A stretch of 64,000 nucleotides of DNA from Thermoactinospora rubra (GCF_002093975.1 NZ_MSZZ01000023.1:124001-188000), one strand, 5' to 3'. Counted from the first letter of the stretch, positions 33,678-42,866 are shown. Notes: generated by a model not told the origin, from the sequence alone. Numbers and translations: made by a program.

Positions 33678-34394
33678 ATGAACGCAACCGTCGCGGGGAT
33701 CACCTACCGGGCCGTGCTCGGCCGGCGGCGCATCCTGCTCCTGGTGCTGCTGCCCCTCGCCCTGCTGGGCCTGGCGCTGCTGCTGCGCCTGGTGGGCAGC
33801 GCCGACGAGCGTACGGCCGTGCTGCTGATGCAGAAGTTCGTGATCGGCACCATGCTGCCGCTGCTCGGCCTCATCGCGGGCACCGGCGTCATCGCCCCGG
33901 AGATCGACGACGGCACGGTCATCCACCTGCTGTCCAAACCGATCTCCCGGCCGGTGATCGCGGTGACCAAGTTCGCGGTGGCCGCCTCGCTGCTGGTGCT
34001 GTTCGCCGCGGTGCCTACCTACCTGGCCGCGTGGATCCTCATCCGCACCGAGTCGGGCGTCGCGCCCGGCTTCGCCCTCGGCGCCCTCGTCGCCGGAATC
34101 GCCTACTCGGCGGTCTTCCTCTTCCTCGGCGTGGTGACCAAGCACGCCGTGGCCATCGGCGTCGTCTACGCCCTCGTCTGGGAGGGCCTGGTCGGCAGCC
34201 TCGTGCCGGGGGCGCGCAAGTTCTCCATCCAGCAGTGGGCCCAGACCATCGCCGACCAGCTGGCCACCTCCCCCTTCGTCGAGACCGACGTCACGCTCGG
34301 CTTCGCCGTACCGGCCCTGGTGATCGTGACGGTCGGCGCGGTGCTGCTGACGGGCCGGCGGCTGCGAGCCTTCTCCCTGACCGGCGAGGACTAG
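33678..34394 (+). CDS. ABC-2 type transporter permease (second of two)
   Basis: 238-residue membrane protein with about six helices; it begins NATVAGITYRAVLGRRRILLLVLL and ends in a cytoplasmic GRRLRAFSLTGED. Its ATG abuts the TAG of the second ATPase. Two ATPase-permease pairs in one operon suggest a heteromeric exporter, by analogy with antibiotic or peptide exporters, but the substrate is unknown. Confidence 0.9.
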   Translation: MNATVAGITYRAVLGRRRILLLVLLPLALLGLALLLRLVGSADERTAVLLMQKFVIGTMLPLLGLIAGTGVIAPEIDDGTVIHLLSKPISRPVIAVTKFAVAASLLVLFAAVPTYLAAWILIRTESGVAPGFALGALVAGIAYSAVFLFLGVVTKHAVAIGVVYALVWEGLVGSLVPGARKFSIQQWAQTIADQLATSPFVETDVTLGFAVPALVIVTVGAVLLTGRRLRAFSLTGED

Positions 34395-34407
34395 GTAGCC
34401 CTTACTC

Positions 34408-34436
34408 ATGACGGCCCCGCCGGTACGGCCGACAAT
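34408..34436 (+). promoter_or_regulatory. Predicted leaderless promoter of the CHAT operon
   Basis: ATGACG (34408-34413), 17 bp, GACAAT (34431-34436), then six bases to the GTG at 34443. Spacing to the start codon predicts transcription beginning on the GTG itself. Confidence 0.55.
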
Positions 34437-34442
34437 CGCCAC

Positions 34443-37400
34443 GTGATCGGAAAGCGGGACTGGGCGAAACCGGTGGCACGGGCGGCGCTCGGCGACCGGG
34501 TGGCCGTCGTCTGGGCGGGACGGCATCGCGGCCGGGCGCGTTACATCGTTGTGATGGGAATAGGGGCCGAGCTGTTCGACGCGCGGGCGTTCGCCGCCGC
34601 GTGGGAGGCGGTCGACCTGCCGGTGCCGGTGATGCTCCTGGCCGAGCTCGAAGGCTGGCCGTACACGCTGCGGGGCGCGGCGAACCCACACGACTTGGCC
34701 GTCGACGCGCTGCAGTGCACCGGCGAGCCGGTCGCCGTGCGCGGGCCGTACCGGTTGCCCGGGACGACGGCCGTGTCGTTCGTGCTGTCAGGGCACTTCG
34801 CCGGGCGGCGCCGCCGGTTGGGCCTGGTCACGCTGAACCCGGCGCCGCCCTCACCGCAGGAGGCGCGCCGGATCTTCCACTGGGAACTGGTCACCGGCGA
34901 GCTCGGCGACTTCGTGTGGGCCGCCGAACCGCCCGCACCCACGCCCGGCCCCCGGCTCAAGCTCCGGCACCCGAATGCGGCCTGGACCCCCTCGGAGTTC
35001 GGCGAGGCGGTGCTGCGCACCGCGACACGCTACGAGCACGCGGGGCTGACTCTGGTCTGGGTGGCGCCCCACGACCTGGGCTACACCTACGTCGTCCGCC
35101 GGGGCGACGAGCCCTACTCCATGAACCACTCCACCGGGTCCTGGCCGCCGCCGGACGCCTCGCTCGAGGAGAACGCCCTGGTGTGGGATGACATCCAGAC
35201 CATGTCAGCCATGCGTTACGGCCAGGAGACGGTGGACGCCTTGGACCCGCGGGACGGTACGCAGCTGGTGCGAGCCTTCGAGCAGTTCGGCTACCACGTA
35301 CGGCTGGCGCGGCCCACGAGCCCGGAGGAAGCCCTGCCGACGATCGCCCTCGGCATGCACCTCGCCTACAGCCTGGAGTCCATGCACATCCCGTACCCCG
35401 TGGAGTGGGTAACCACGACGTGCGCCGCCCTCGCCGGGAAGTTCGGGCTCGTCGACGAGCAGCGGCGTCTCCTGCGCCACGCCGCGATCTCGTGCGAGTC
35501 GATGGGGCTGGCCGAGGCCGCGCTCGCCCACTACCGGGAGGCACTGGACATAGCCGAGCCGTACGGCGACGCGGTCCTGGAGCGGAACCTGCACGTGAGC
35601 TACGCCACGACGTGCGCCGCCCTGTTCGCCGCCCATGAATTCGGAGAGCCGCTCGGCGAGACCGACCGAGAGCTGATCGCCGGCGCGCTGGATCACCTCG
35701 ACCAAGCCGAACAGCTGGTCCTGGCGGAACCGGAGGAGCAGTCCGCGTGGGCCCGGATGGCGATCCCCGTCCACCACTGGCGGTTACGCGACTTGCTGGG
35801 CGAGCGTGAGAGGGCCGCAGAGGAGCTGCGACGGCTGGCCGACGATCCTGCCATGCGGGCACACGACCAGCTCTGCAAGAGCACGCTGGTGTTCTGGATG
35901 GCCGCGTTGCACAAGCAGGGCAGACCGCTGGACGAGGCGGTGGAGAGGGCCAAGGCCGAGCCGGGGAGGTGGGGAACCGACCGTTCCATCGTCCTCCACG
36001 CCTTCCTCGCCAGCCATTTCTTAGAAAACGGGGAATACGACAGGGCCTTCCTTGCGGCCGAGACGGCCCAGCACCTGCTGGTGCTCGAGGATGACCGCAT
36101 CGCCCGCGTCCCGCTGCCCGGCGAAGCGTACGCGGGGCGGCGCAAGCTGGACGCGCTCGAGTTCATGTGCCGGGCGTTGGCTCTCATGCTCAAGCATGAC
36201 GCTTTGAGCGACATGGCTGTGGGTGGACTTGTTCGCACACTGCGCTGGTACGTCGAGACGGCCAAGAGCCGATGGCTGACCCGCCGCCTCACCGCCGGAC
36301 CGCCCGGCGCCGTTCTGGACGTCGACGAGCGGCTGAGCCAGTGGGCCGCGCAGATGCGCGAGGATCTCGCCGGTCACCCCGCCGCCCTCGAAGAGAGCCA
36401 GGCCGAGCGCCTTGCACGGTTCTCGACGAACGATCCAGTGCGGGAGCTGCGCTCCCACCTCCCGGAGGACAGCGCCCTCGTCTCGTTCTACGAGACACGC
36501 GAGTGCAGCTACCTGTTCTGCACCACCCACGACGCCACGCTGCTGATGAGCGTCCAGGTCACCCAACGTGACCTGGAAACGGCGGTGAGGTATCTGCAGG
36601 CCGGCTTCTCCGGGACGGCGCTGCATCCGCCGATCGACCCCGACCGGCCCTTCGACCTGGCCGAGCCGTACCTGCGACCGTTGCGAGACCTGCACCGCCA
36701 GATGGAAACGCTGGCGGCCATGCTGCGGCTCAGCTCGGCCGTGGTGATCGCCCCACACGGCGCCTGGCACAACATCCCGCTCCACGCCCTGCTGCTGCCC
36801 GAGCTGTGGAAGGCGGGGCACAGCCCGGCCCTGTGCTACGTGCCGAGCCTGGAGGCGGCCGTCACGCTGTTCCGGCGTCGCGGCGACGACCCCCGCCGGG
36901 CGGGTCTGCTCAGCCATCCGCTGCGGCCGGTGGAAGAGGGCGTCTTCGCCGACAGCCACCAGCGGATCGCGAACCGTCTGCACACCTTGGGGCTCGACGT
37001 GGACCAGGTGTTCTGCCGCGAGGCCACTCCAGCCGAGGCGCTGTCGATGCTGACCCGTGTCGACCTGATGCACATCCTGGCCCACGGCGGCTCGCCCACC
37101 GATCCGAGGGAGATCATGAACGCGGGGCTGAGACTCTCACCGGGCACCGGCACCGGCGGCTGGCTCTCGGCGGCGGAGCTCCCTGCCGCCACGATGGCAG
37201 GCGTCCACCTCACGCTCCAGGCCTGCTCGGTCGGCCGCGTCGTCACCGCCGCCAGCGACGAGCTGTGGGGCCCGGTCCGCTCGGCGCTGGCCGCCGGGGC
37301 CGACAGCGTCCTGGCCCCGATGTGGAACGCCGACCTGCACTCCTCGACCGTCCTGATCGACCGCTTCTACACGCTCTGGCTCGGCGACGGCCTGTCCAAG

Positions 37401-37505
37401 GCGCAGGCCTTCACCGAGGCCCAGCGCGAGATGTACTTTTCTTCCGATCACGACGCCTGGCGGCACCTCTACCACTGGGCGGCGTTCAAGCTGATGGGAG
37501 CCTGA
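34443..37505 (+). CDS. CHAT-domain protease-like protein with helical-repeat region
   Basis: 1020-residue protein. Residues about 1-190 are a domain I do not recognise. Residues about 295-570 contain TPR-like helices (for example LRHAAISCESMGLAEAALAHY). Residues about 690-1018 are a CHAT caspase-like peptidase: His in HILAHGG (H881) and Cys in LTLQACSVGRV (C928) form the dyad, and the usual DELWGPVRSALAAGADSVLAPMW follows. CHAT proteins are usually effectors that cleave a partner after sensing a signal. The GTG at 34443 is supported by a leaderless-type promoter; an ATG at 34554 would remove 37 weakly convincing residues. The 157-residue membrane-protein gene follows with no gap. Confidence 0.88.
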   Translation: MIGKRDWAKPVARAALGDRVAVVWAGRHRGRARYIVVMGIGAELFDARAFAAAWEAVDLPVPVMLLAELEGWPYTLRGAANPHDLAVDALQCTGEPVAVRGPYRLPGTTAVSFVLSGHFAGRRRRLGLVTLNPAPPSPQEARRIFHWELVTGELGDFVWAAEPPAPTPGPRLKLRHPNAAWTPSEFGEAVLRTATRYEHAGLTLVWVAPHDLGYTYVVRRGDEPYSMNHSTGSWPPPDASLEENALVWDDIQTMSAMRYGQETVDALDPRDGTQLVRAFEQFGYHVRLARPTSPEEALPTIALGMHLAYSLESMHIPYPVEWVTTTCAALAGKFGLVDEQRRLLRHAAISCESMGLAEAALAHYREALDIAEPYGDAVLERNLHVSYATTCAALFAAHEFGEPLGETDRELIAGALDHLDQAEQLVLAEPEEQSAWARMAIPVHHWRLRDLLGERERAAEELRRLADDPAMRAHDQLCKSTLVFWMAALHKQGRPLDEAVERAKAEPGRWGTDRSIVLHAFLASHFLENGEYDRAFLAAETAQHLLVLEDDRIARVPLPGEAYAGRRKLDALEFMCRALALMLKHDALSDMAVGGLVRTLRWYVETAKSRWLTRRLTAGPPGAVLDVDERLSQWAAQMREDLAGHPAALEESQAERLARFSTNDPVRELRSHLPEDSALVSFYETRECSYLFCTTHDATLLMSVQVTQRDLETAVRYLQAGFSGTALHPPIDPDRPFDLAEPYLRPLRDLHRQMETLAAMLRLSSAVVIAPHGAWHNIPLHALLLPELWKAGHSPALCYVPSLEAAVTLFRRRGDDPRRAGLLSHPLRPVEEGVFADSHQRIANRLHTLGLDVDQVFCREATPAEALSMLTRVDLMHILAHGGSPTDPREIMNAGLRLSPGTGTGGWLSAAELPAATMAGVHLTLQACSVGRVVTAASDELWGPVRSALAAGADSVLAPMWNADLHSSTVLIDRFYTLWLGDGLSKAQAFTEAQREMYFSSDHDAWRHLYHWAAFKLMGA

Positions 37506-37979
37506 GTGACCCTCGACGACCTCGACGACGCCCAGCTCGGCCAGGTCCTGCAGCACCTGGTCGCCCACTTCGACGACTCCGGTGACCTCCCGGTCACCGA
37601 GGAGGAGATCGCCGCCAGGACCGCCCGCGACCGTCGCTTCCTCGAGGAGCTCGCGCAGGCTCGGGGCGTGTCGCCGGACGGCTCCGCCGACCCTTCCCTC
37701 CGCGAGGTGATCGAGACCATCGCCGAGACGCTGCCCGAGACCCGCCCCACGATCGAGGAGGCCGCCGGCCGCATCCGCAGGGTCGGCACCCTGCCTCTGG
37801 CCGACGTGGCGCTGGACGTCCTCCTCATCGCCGCCGCGGCCGCGATCCTGCGGCCGAAAGGGTCGATCCACTTCAAGACCAAGGCGAGCGAGCTCAAGGT
37901 CAACATGGAGGCGGGCGGCGCCAAGGGGCTCGACGCCGTCCTCGCCTTGATCATGGAGTTCGTGAGCAGGAGGCAGTGA
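37506..37979 (+). CDS. Small single-span membrane protein coupled to the CHAT protease
   Basis: 157-residue protein starting with GTG directly after the CHAT stop. Residues 1-95 are acidic and helical (DDLDDAQLGQVLQHL and EEEIAARTARDRRFLEEL). Residues about 97-115 (LPLADVALDVLLIAAAAAIL) form a probable membrane helix. Then RPKGSIHFKTKASELKVNMEAGG looks like a beta-hairpin, followed by a final helix. A hydrophobic helix followed by a beta-hairpin and helix recalls the effector-associated constant components of bacterial conflict systems, an inference by eye. A role as substrate, anchor or regulator of the protease is likely from the coupling. Confidence 0.75.
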   Translation: MTLDDLDDAQLGQVLQHLVAHFDDSGDLPVTEEEIAARTARDRRFLEELAQARGVSPDGSADPSLREVIETIAETLPETRPTIEEAAGRIRRVGTLPLADVALDVLLIAAAAAILRPKGSIHFKTKASELKVNMEAGGAKGLDAVLALIMEFVSRRQ

Positions 37980-37992
37980 GCGCCTCCGGGGC

Positions 37993-38478
37993 TCAGGCGG
38001 GGAAGTCCTTGGGGTTGACCCCGCTGGTCTTGGCGTTGCCGCCGATGACGGGCTGGAGGGTCAGCGTCCAGATCGAGTAGCTGGTCGCGGTCGTCACGAA
38101 CCGGAGCTTGTCGTCGAACCGCTGGTAGCTGGGGTTCCTGCCGAAACGGCCCTTGCTCACGCTGAAGCGCGTGCCCGTGGTGAAGTACACCCGGTAGGTG
38201 CCGTCGACGACCGTGTCCACCTTGGCCGTCGACTTGGCCCTGACGTAGACGCTGATCGCCTTCTTGGAGCCCTTCATCAGCGTGACGACGGCGTCGCGCT
38301 TGGTGCCGTTCTTCACCTTCAGCACGCCGTGTCCCCCGCTGATGCGGTCGTACAGGATGGTGCCGTTCGCCGGTCTCGCCAGAGCCTCGACCGTCTTGGC
38401 CTGGGCGGGAGCGATGAACGCGGCCGTCAGCAGGATCGCCGCGACCACGCCGCCCGCGATTGATCGCAAAGAAATCAT
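37993..38478 (-). CDS. Small secreted protein of unknown function
   Basis: 161-residue protein with a clear signal peptide (residues 1-27, ending APAQA). The mature part is beta-rich and cysteine-free (for example GTYRVYFTTGTRFSVSKGRF and FVTTATSYSIWTLTLQPV), and resembles other actinomycete secreted proteins of undefined role. It converges with the CHAT operon (13 bp apart) and lies after the glmM terminator. No family is recognised. Confidence 0.72.
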   Translation of the reverse strand: MISLRSIAGGVVAAILLTAAFIAPAQAKTVEALARPANGTILYDRISGGHGVLKVKNGTKRDAVVTLMKGSKKAISVYVRAKSTAKVDTVVDGTYRVYFTTGTRFSVSKGRFGRNPSYQRFDDKLRFVTTATSYSIWTLTLQPVIGGNAKTSGVNPKDFPA

Positions 38479-38525
38479 TGGCCAAGGATCCCCAAGAAGG
38501 GATCAAGCCGTCAAACCGGATGATC

Positions 38526-38551
38526 GGGGTACGGCACGCGGGCCGTACCCC
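38526..38551 (-). terminator. glmM terminator hairpin
   Basis: GGGGTACGGC (38526-38535) and GCCGTACCCC (38542-38551) form a 10-bp perfect stem around ACGCGG, immediately after the glmM stop. Confidence 0.8.
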
Positions 38552-38552
38552 G

Positions 38553-39893
38553 TCAAACGCATGCGGCGCGGACCACGCCGGCCAGGCGTTCGGCCACCTG
38601 GGTGGCCTGCTCCTGCGACGCCGCCTCGACCATTACCCGGATCATGGGCTCGGTGCCGCTCGGCCGGATCAGCACGCGGCCGGACTCGCCGAGCTCCGCC
38701 TCCGCCTCGGCGACGGCCTTGGCCAGCTCGGGCGCGCCCGCCTTGGCCTTGTCGACGCCCTTGACGTTGATCAGGATCTGCGGCAGCGGGGTCATCACCG
38801 AGGCCAGCTCGGCCAGCGAGACGCCCGACTTGGCCACGACGGCGGCCAGGTGCAGCGAGGTCAGCAGGCCGTCGCCGGTCGTCGCGTGATCCAGCATGAT
38901 CACGTGCCCGGACTGCTCGCCGCCCAGGTTGTAGCCGTCGGCCTTCATCCGCTCCAGCACGTAGCGGTCCCCCACCGCCGTCTCGACGACGGTGATCCCC
39001 GCCTCGCGCATCGCCAGCTTGAAGCCGAGGTTGGACATCACGGTCGCCACCACGGTGTCGCGCTTCAGCTCGCCGCGCGAGTGGAGGTCGAGCGCCAGGA
39101 TCGCCATGATCTGGTCGCCGTCGACGACCTTGCCCTCGTGGGTCACGGCCAGGCACCGGTCGGCGTCGCCGTCGTAGGCCACGCCGAAGTCGGCGCCCCG
39201 CGAGACGACGACCTGCTGGAGCTTGGCCAGGTGGGTCGAGCCGCAGCTGTCGTTGATGTTGAGGCCGTCGGGACGCGCGCCGATCGCCTCGACCTCGGCC
39301 CCGGCCCTGACCATGGCCTCGGGTGCGACCATGTGGGCGGCGCCGTGCGCGCAGTCGACGACGACCCGCAGCCCCTCCAGGCGGTTGGGGATCGTCTCCA
39401 GCACGTGCGAGATGTAGCGGTCGGCCTCGCCGAAGGCGTCGCGGACGCGGCCGACCTTGGCCCCCTCGGGACGGTCCCACGGCTCGCGCAACCGCCGCTC
39501 GATCTCGTCCTCGACCGCGTCGGCCAGCTTGACGCCGCCGCGGGCCAGGAACTTCACGCCGTTGTCGGGCGCGGGGTTGTGCGAGGCCGTCAGCATCACG
39601 CCGAGGTCGGCCCCGAGCGCGGAAGTCAGGTAGGCCACCGCCGGGGTGGGCAGCACGCCCAGGCGCAGCACGTCGACCCCGGACGACGCGAGGCCGGCGA
39701 CCACCGCGGCCTCCAGGAACTCTCCTGAAGCCCGGGGATCCCGGCCCACGACGGCAACCGGACGCTTGTGTCCGAATGCCCCTGCGTCGCCGAGGACGTG
39801 AGCCGCCGCGACCGACAGGTCCATGGCGAGCTCGGCCGTGAGGTCGCGCCCCGCGACCCCACGGACCCCGTCGGTGCCGAAAAGGCGCCCCAA
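38553..39893 (-). CDS. glmM: Phosphoglucosamine mutase
   Basis: 446-residue enzyme converting glucosamine-6-P to glucosamine-1-P for UDP-GlcNAc and peptidoglycan. It starts GRLFGTDGVRG, has the phosphoserine loop MLTASHNPAPDNG, the metal-binding YDGDADRC, the sugar loop GGEQSGH and the phosphate loop RPSGTEPMIRV. Upstream in-frame codons overlap rpsI and lack homology; the TTG at 39893, one codon before the conserved GRLFG, is taken as the start. It follows rpsI by one base in the usual rplM-rpsI-glmM order. Confidence 0.95.
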   Translation of the reverse strand: MGRLFGTDGVRGVAGRDLTAELAMDLSVAAAHVLGDAGAFGHKRPVAVVGRDPRASGEFLEAAVVAGLASSGVDVLRLGVLPTPAVAYLTSALGADLGVMLTASHNPAPDNGVKFLARGGVKLADAVEDEIERRLREPWDRPEGAKVGRVRDAFGEADRYISHVLETIPNRLEGLRVVVDCAHGAAHMVAPEAMVRAGAEVEAIGARPDGLNINDSCGSTHLAKLQQVVVSRGADFGVAYDGDADRCLAVTHEGKVVDGDQIMAILALDLHSRGELKRDTVVATVMSNLGFKLAMREAGITVVETAVGDRYVLERMKADGYNLGGEQSGHVIMLDHATTGDGLLTSLHLAAVVAKSGVSLAELASVMTPLPQILINVKGVDKAKAGAPELAKAVAEAEAELGESGRVLIRPSGTEPMIRVMVEAASQEQATQVAERLAGVVRAACV

Positions 39894-39894
39894 C

Positions 39895-40416
39895 TTAGCG
39901 CTTGCTGTACTGCGGAGCCTTGCGGGCCTTCTTGAGGCCGTACTTCTTCCGCTCCGTGGCGCGGGCGTCACGGGTGAGGAAGCCGGCCTTCTTCAGCGGC
40001 GGGCGGTTGACCTCGACGTCGAGGGCCGCCAGCGCGCGGGACAGGCCCATGCGCAGCGCGCCGGCCTGGCCGGTCACGCCGCCGCCGTCGATGCGGGCGA
40101 TGACGTCGAAGGCACCCTCGGCGCCGAGCACCACGAAGGGCTCGTTGACGATCTGCTGGTGGACCTTGTTCGGGAAGTAGTTGTCAAGCGAACGACCGTT
40201 GATCGTCCACTTGCCGGTGCCCGGGGCGATGCGGACGCGGGCGACGGCCTCCTTGCGGCGGCCGGTGCCGTACGAGTGGCCGGTCGTCACGGGCCTGCGC
40301 ACGGGAGCGTCGGCGATGGCAGCGGACTCGGTGGTGTACTCGGACGGGAACTCCTCGCTGGAGTAGTCCTCCAGCTCGGCCTCGACGGCCGTCTCGACAC
40401 CGGTGGGCTCAGCCAC
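39895..40416 (-). CDS. rpsI: 30S ribosomal protein S9
   Basis: 173 residues. The conserved part (YGTGRRKEAVARVRI to GLKKARKAPQYSKR with the SKR tail at the ribosomal P site) is preceded by an acidic extension of about 45 residues (EDYSSEEFPSEYTTES), as in other actinobacteria. The GTG at 40416 has GAGGAG six bases upstream; the longer open frame is not used. Confidence 0.97.
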   Translation of the reverse strand: MAEPTGVETAVEAELEDYSSEEFPSEYTTESAAIADAPVRRPVTTGHSYGTGRRKEAVARVRIAPGTGKWTINGRSLDNYFPNKVHQQIVNEPFVVLGAEGAFDVIARIDGGGVTGQAGALRMGLSRALAALDVEVNRPPLKKAGFLTRDARATERKKYGLKKARKAPQYSKR

Positions 40417-40441
40417 GGTTCTCCTCAAATCCTTCGAACTA

Positions 40442-40885
40442 CTACTGGGCGATCTGGGTGATCTCGAACGGCACGGGCTTCTGGGCCTGGTGCGGGTGCT
40501 CGGCACCGGCGTAGACCTTCAGCTTCTTGGCCATCTTCCGGCCGAGGGAGTTCTTGGGCAGCATGCCCTTCACGGCCTTCTCGACGGCCTTCTCCGGCCG
40601 CTTCTCCATGAGCTCGCCGTAGGTCACGGAGCGCAGACCGCCCGGGTAGCCCGAGTGGCGGTAGGCCTTCTTCTGCTCGAGCTTGTTGCCGCTGAGCGCG
40701 ACCTTGTCGGCGTTGATGACGATGACGAAGTCACCGGTGTCGACGTGGGGCGCGAAGATCGGCTTGTGCTTGCCGCGGAGCAGGGCCGCGACATGGCTGG
40801 CCAGCCGGCCCAGCACGACATCGGTCGCGTCGATGACGTACCACTGACGCTGTACGTCTGCGGGCTTCGGTGAGTACGTGCGCAC
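40442..40885 (-). CDS. rplM: 50S ribosomal protein L13
   Basis: 147-residue L13: RQWYVIDATDVVLGRLAS, GDFVIVINADKV, KKAYRHSGYPGGLRS and the AVKGMLPKNSLGR signature. Chosen start is GTG 40885 giving VRTYSPKP, the family N terminus; the frame continues upstream without homology. First gene of rplM-rpsI-glmM. Confidence 0.97.
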   Translation of the reverse strand: MRTYSPKPADVQRQWYVIDATDVVLGRLASHVAALLRGKHKPIFAPHVDTGDFVIVINADKVALSGNKLEQKKAYRHSGYPGGLRSVTYGELMEKRPEKAVEKAVKGMLPKNSLGRKMAKKLKVYAGAEHPHQAQKPVPFEITQIAQ

Positions 40886-41189
40886 GGTCGTAAGCCTTAT
40901 CTTGCGTCTGTCGGCACTGTCGGACCCACTGACGGGGCGGACAGCTCTTGGTCGGTCGGTGCGGGCACACGACGGCCCGGACCTTCCGTCTCCGCATGGA
41001 TGGGAGATGACGCCGGACGCGCCGCGCATTGGTCACGCGGGACCTATGCACACAACGTCGATAGGCTACCGCCCCTGCTGGCAGTGGTCAAAACGAGGCG
41101 GGCGGCACCGGCCGGGGCTACCGATTCCATTTCGGTTCCCTCCAACCCCTTCTTTACCACTACCTTGCTTCCCTATCGTTGACTGCGGT
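40886..41189. other. Divergent region between rplM and the CAP-domain gene
   Basis: 304 bp with no convincing gene. It must contain the rplM operon promoter; a minus-strand CATAGG near 41043-41048 is one weak -10 candidate. TATCGT at 41174-41179 may serve the CAP gene. The half near the CAP gene is pyrimidine-rich and lower in GC. Confidence 0.5.
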
Positions 41190-41933
41190 ATGTGGCAGCC
41201 CCCTCACACGCGGCACACCCGGCGGCGCGCGCGGCGCAGGAGCCGTCTGGGCCTGCTGAGCTGCATGCTGACCGTCCTGTTCGCGGGCGTGCTGATCGGG
41301 CGGCTGACCACCGCCGAGGACGACTCGGCCCCGCAGGTCTACCTCAACAGCACGGCCCCGCCCGCCGCCGCGCCGAGCGCCACCCCCACGACCAAGAAGC
41401 CGCAGCGGGCCGCCGACGCGATCCCGCGCGAGCGGGAACGGGCGCCCTCCGCCGGCCACGCGCCCACGGCCGGGCCCACGCCGGAAGGTCAGATCCGGGG
41501 CGAGACCAACCCCGATCACACCAGCGTGTACGGCACGCCGGACCTGACGGTCTCGCCCCAGATGGCCGCGCGCGTGGTGCAGCTGACCAACCGCGAGCGC
41601 AGGCGGCACGGCTGCGGCCCGCTGCGCGTCGACGCCCGGCTGACGCGCTCGGCCGAGGAGCACTCCCTGGAGATGGCCGCCTCCGGCCAGTTCGGCCACA
41701 GCTCGCCCGACGGCTCCTCCCCCTGGGACCGCATGGCGCGCGCCGGGTACTCCGCGGGCGCGGCCGAGAACATCGGCCGCGGCTACCCCACCGCCGAGGC
41801 CGCCGTCCAGGGCTGGATGGCCAGCCCCGACCATCGCAAGAACATCCTCAACTGCGCCATCGCCGCCATCGGCGTGGGCGTCGTCCCGGGAGGCGGCGGC
41901 CCGTGGTGGACCCAGGACTTCGGCTACTCGTGA
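41190..41933 (+). CDS. CAP/SCP-domain extracytoplasmic protein
   Basis: 247-residue protein. A basic N terminus (RHTRRRARRRSR) leads to a membrane anchor (about residues 20-40). A Pro/Ala/Thr linker follows, then a CAP domain (about 125-247): VVQLTNRERRRHGCGPL, LTRSAEEHSLEMAASGQFGHSSPDG, AAENIGRGYPTAEAAVQGWMASPDHRKNILN. Bacterial CAP proteins are surface-located and mostly of unknown activity. The ATG at 41190 has no ribosome-binding site but follows TATCGT by ten bases. Confidence 0.88.
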   Translation: MWQPPHTRHTRRRARRRSRLGLLSCMLTVLFAGVLIGRLTTAEDDSAPQVYLNSTAPPAAAPSATPTTKKPQRAADAIPRERERAPSAGHAPTAGPTPEGQIRGETNPDHTSVYGTPDLTVSPQMAARVVQLTNRERRRHGCGPLRVDARLTRSAEEHSLEMAASGQFGHSSPDGSSPWDRMARAGYSAGAAENIGRGYPTAEAAVQGWMASPDHRKNILNCAIAAIGVGVVPGGGGPWWTQDFGYS

Positions 41934-41957
41934 GCCGCGAGAGGTTAATCTCTCCGC

Positions 41958-42770
41958 ATGGGTTTTCCCAAGAAGAAGGAAACCGGCGCCGAGCCCGAGC
42001 CGGCGCAGCAGAGCCAGCGGCAGAGCCAGATGTGGAGCCCGTACGACGACGGTCCCCGCACCCGCGGGCCGTTCTGGTTCATCGTCGGCGGCGTCGTCGT
42101 GCTCGCCGCGCTCGTCGTGGCGCTCATGGTGATGTTCAACGCCGACCCGCCGGCCCCCGCGGCCACCGAGGCCCGGCCGACCTCCGACCCGCTGCCCACG
42201 GCCCCGCCCGGCAAGTACGGCTTCGCCGACCAGCGCAAGACCGACCCCGACCCGCTCACCGTCAAGGAGCTGTTCCCGTCCGCCAAGGTCGTGGTCGACG
42301 GGCGCCAGTACACCATGACCATCACGCGCAAGGACAAGAAGTGCGCGGACGCGGTGGTCGGCGAGAAGCTGCAGAAGGCGCTCAAGGACGGCAAGTGCAC
42401 GCAGGTCATCCGCGCGAGCTTCCGCGACGCCAAGGGTGAGATCATCGGTACCGTCGGCGTGGCCAACCTGCTCGACACCAAGGCCGCCGACAAGGCCAGC
42501 AAGGCGGGCGGCAAGGGCGAGCGCCAGGACTACGTCAAGCCGCTGCCCGGCAAGGACAAGGTGACCAAGTTCCTCGGTTCCGGTGAGGCCGGGGCGCAGG
42601 TCTGGACCCACGGGCACTACGCGGTCATGATCTGGTTCCAGTTCAAGGACGGCCACAAGCCGGACAAGAAGGAGGGCAAGCGGCTCTTCCAGGCGGCCGA
42701 CGACATCACCCAGAACACCGTGTTCAAGGCGCTCGACGGGCGTTCCCTCTCGGGGGCCGCGGGAGGCTAG
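41958..42770 (+). CDS. Membrane-anchored protein, short member of a paralogous pair
   Basis: 270-residue protein: a charged cytoplasmic N terminus (MGFPKKKETGAEPEP), one membrane helix (about residues 38-60), a Pro-rich linker, then an extracytoplasmic domain of about 180 residues (DPLTVKELFPSAKVVVDGRQYTM; two Cys at KKCAD and GKCTQV; HYAVMIWFQFKDGHKP). The next gene encodes the same domain, including the paired Cys and the xxDGHxP element. TAATCT ends six bases before the ATG. No known family recognised. Confidence 0.78.
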   Translation: MGFPKKKETGAEPEPAQQSQRQSQMWSPYDDGPRTRGPFWFIVGGVVVLAALVVALMVMFNADPPAPAATEARPTSDPLPTAPPGKYGFADQRKTDPDPLTVKELFPSAKVVVDGRQYTMTITRKDKKCADAVVGEKLQKALKDGKCTQVIRASFRDAKGEIIGTVGVANLLDTKAADKASKAGGKGERQDYVKPLPGKDKVTKFLGSGEAGAQVWTHGHYAVMIWFQFKDGHKPDKKEGKRLFQAADDITQNTVFKALDGRSLSGAAGG

Positions 42771-42866
42771 ACATTCGGGTGATGTGGGCACGAAAGGGAT
42801 GACCGATTCGACCGGGAACACTCATACCGGCGTGACGATCTCCCGAGTCTCGCTACGCTCTCGCTT

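Noticed and set aside
32742..34691. 649-codon minus-strand frame over the second ABC pair
   Set aside because: Antisense shadow of overlapping, well-supported plus-strand genes.
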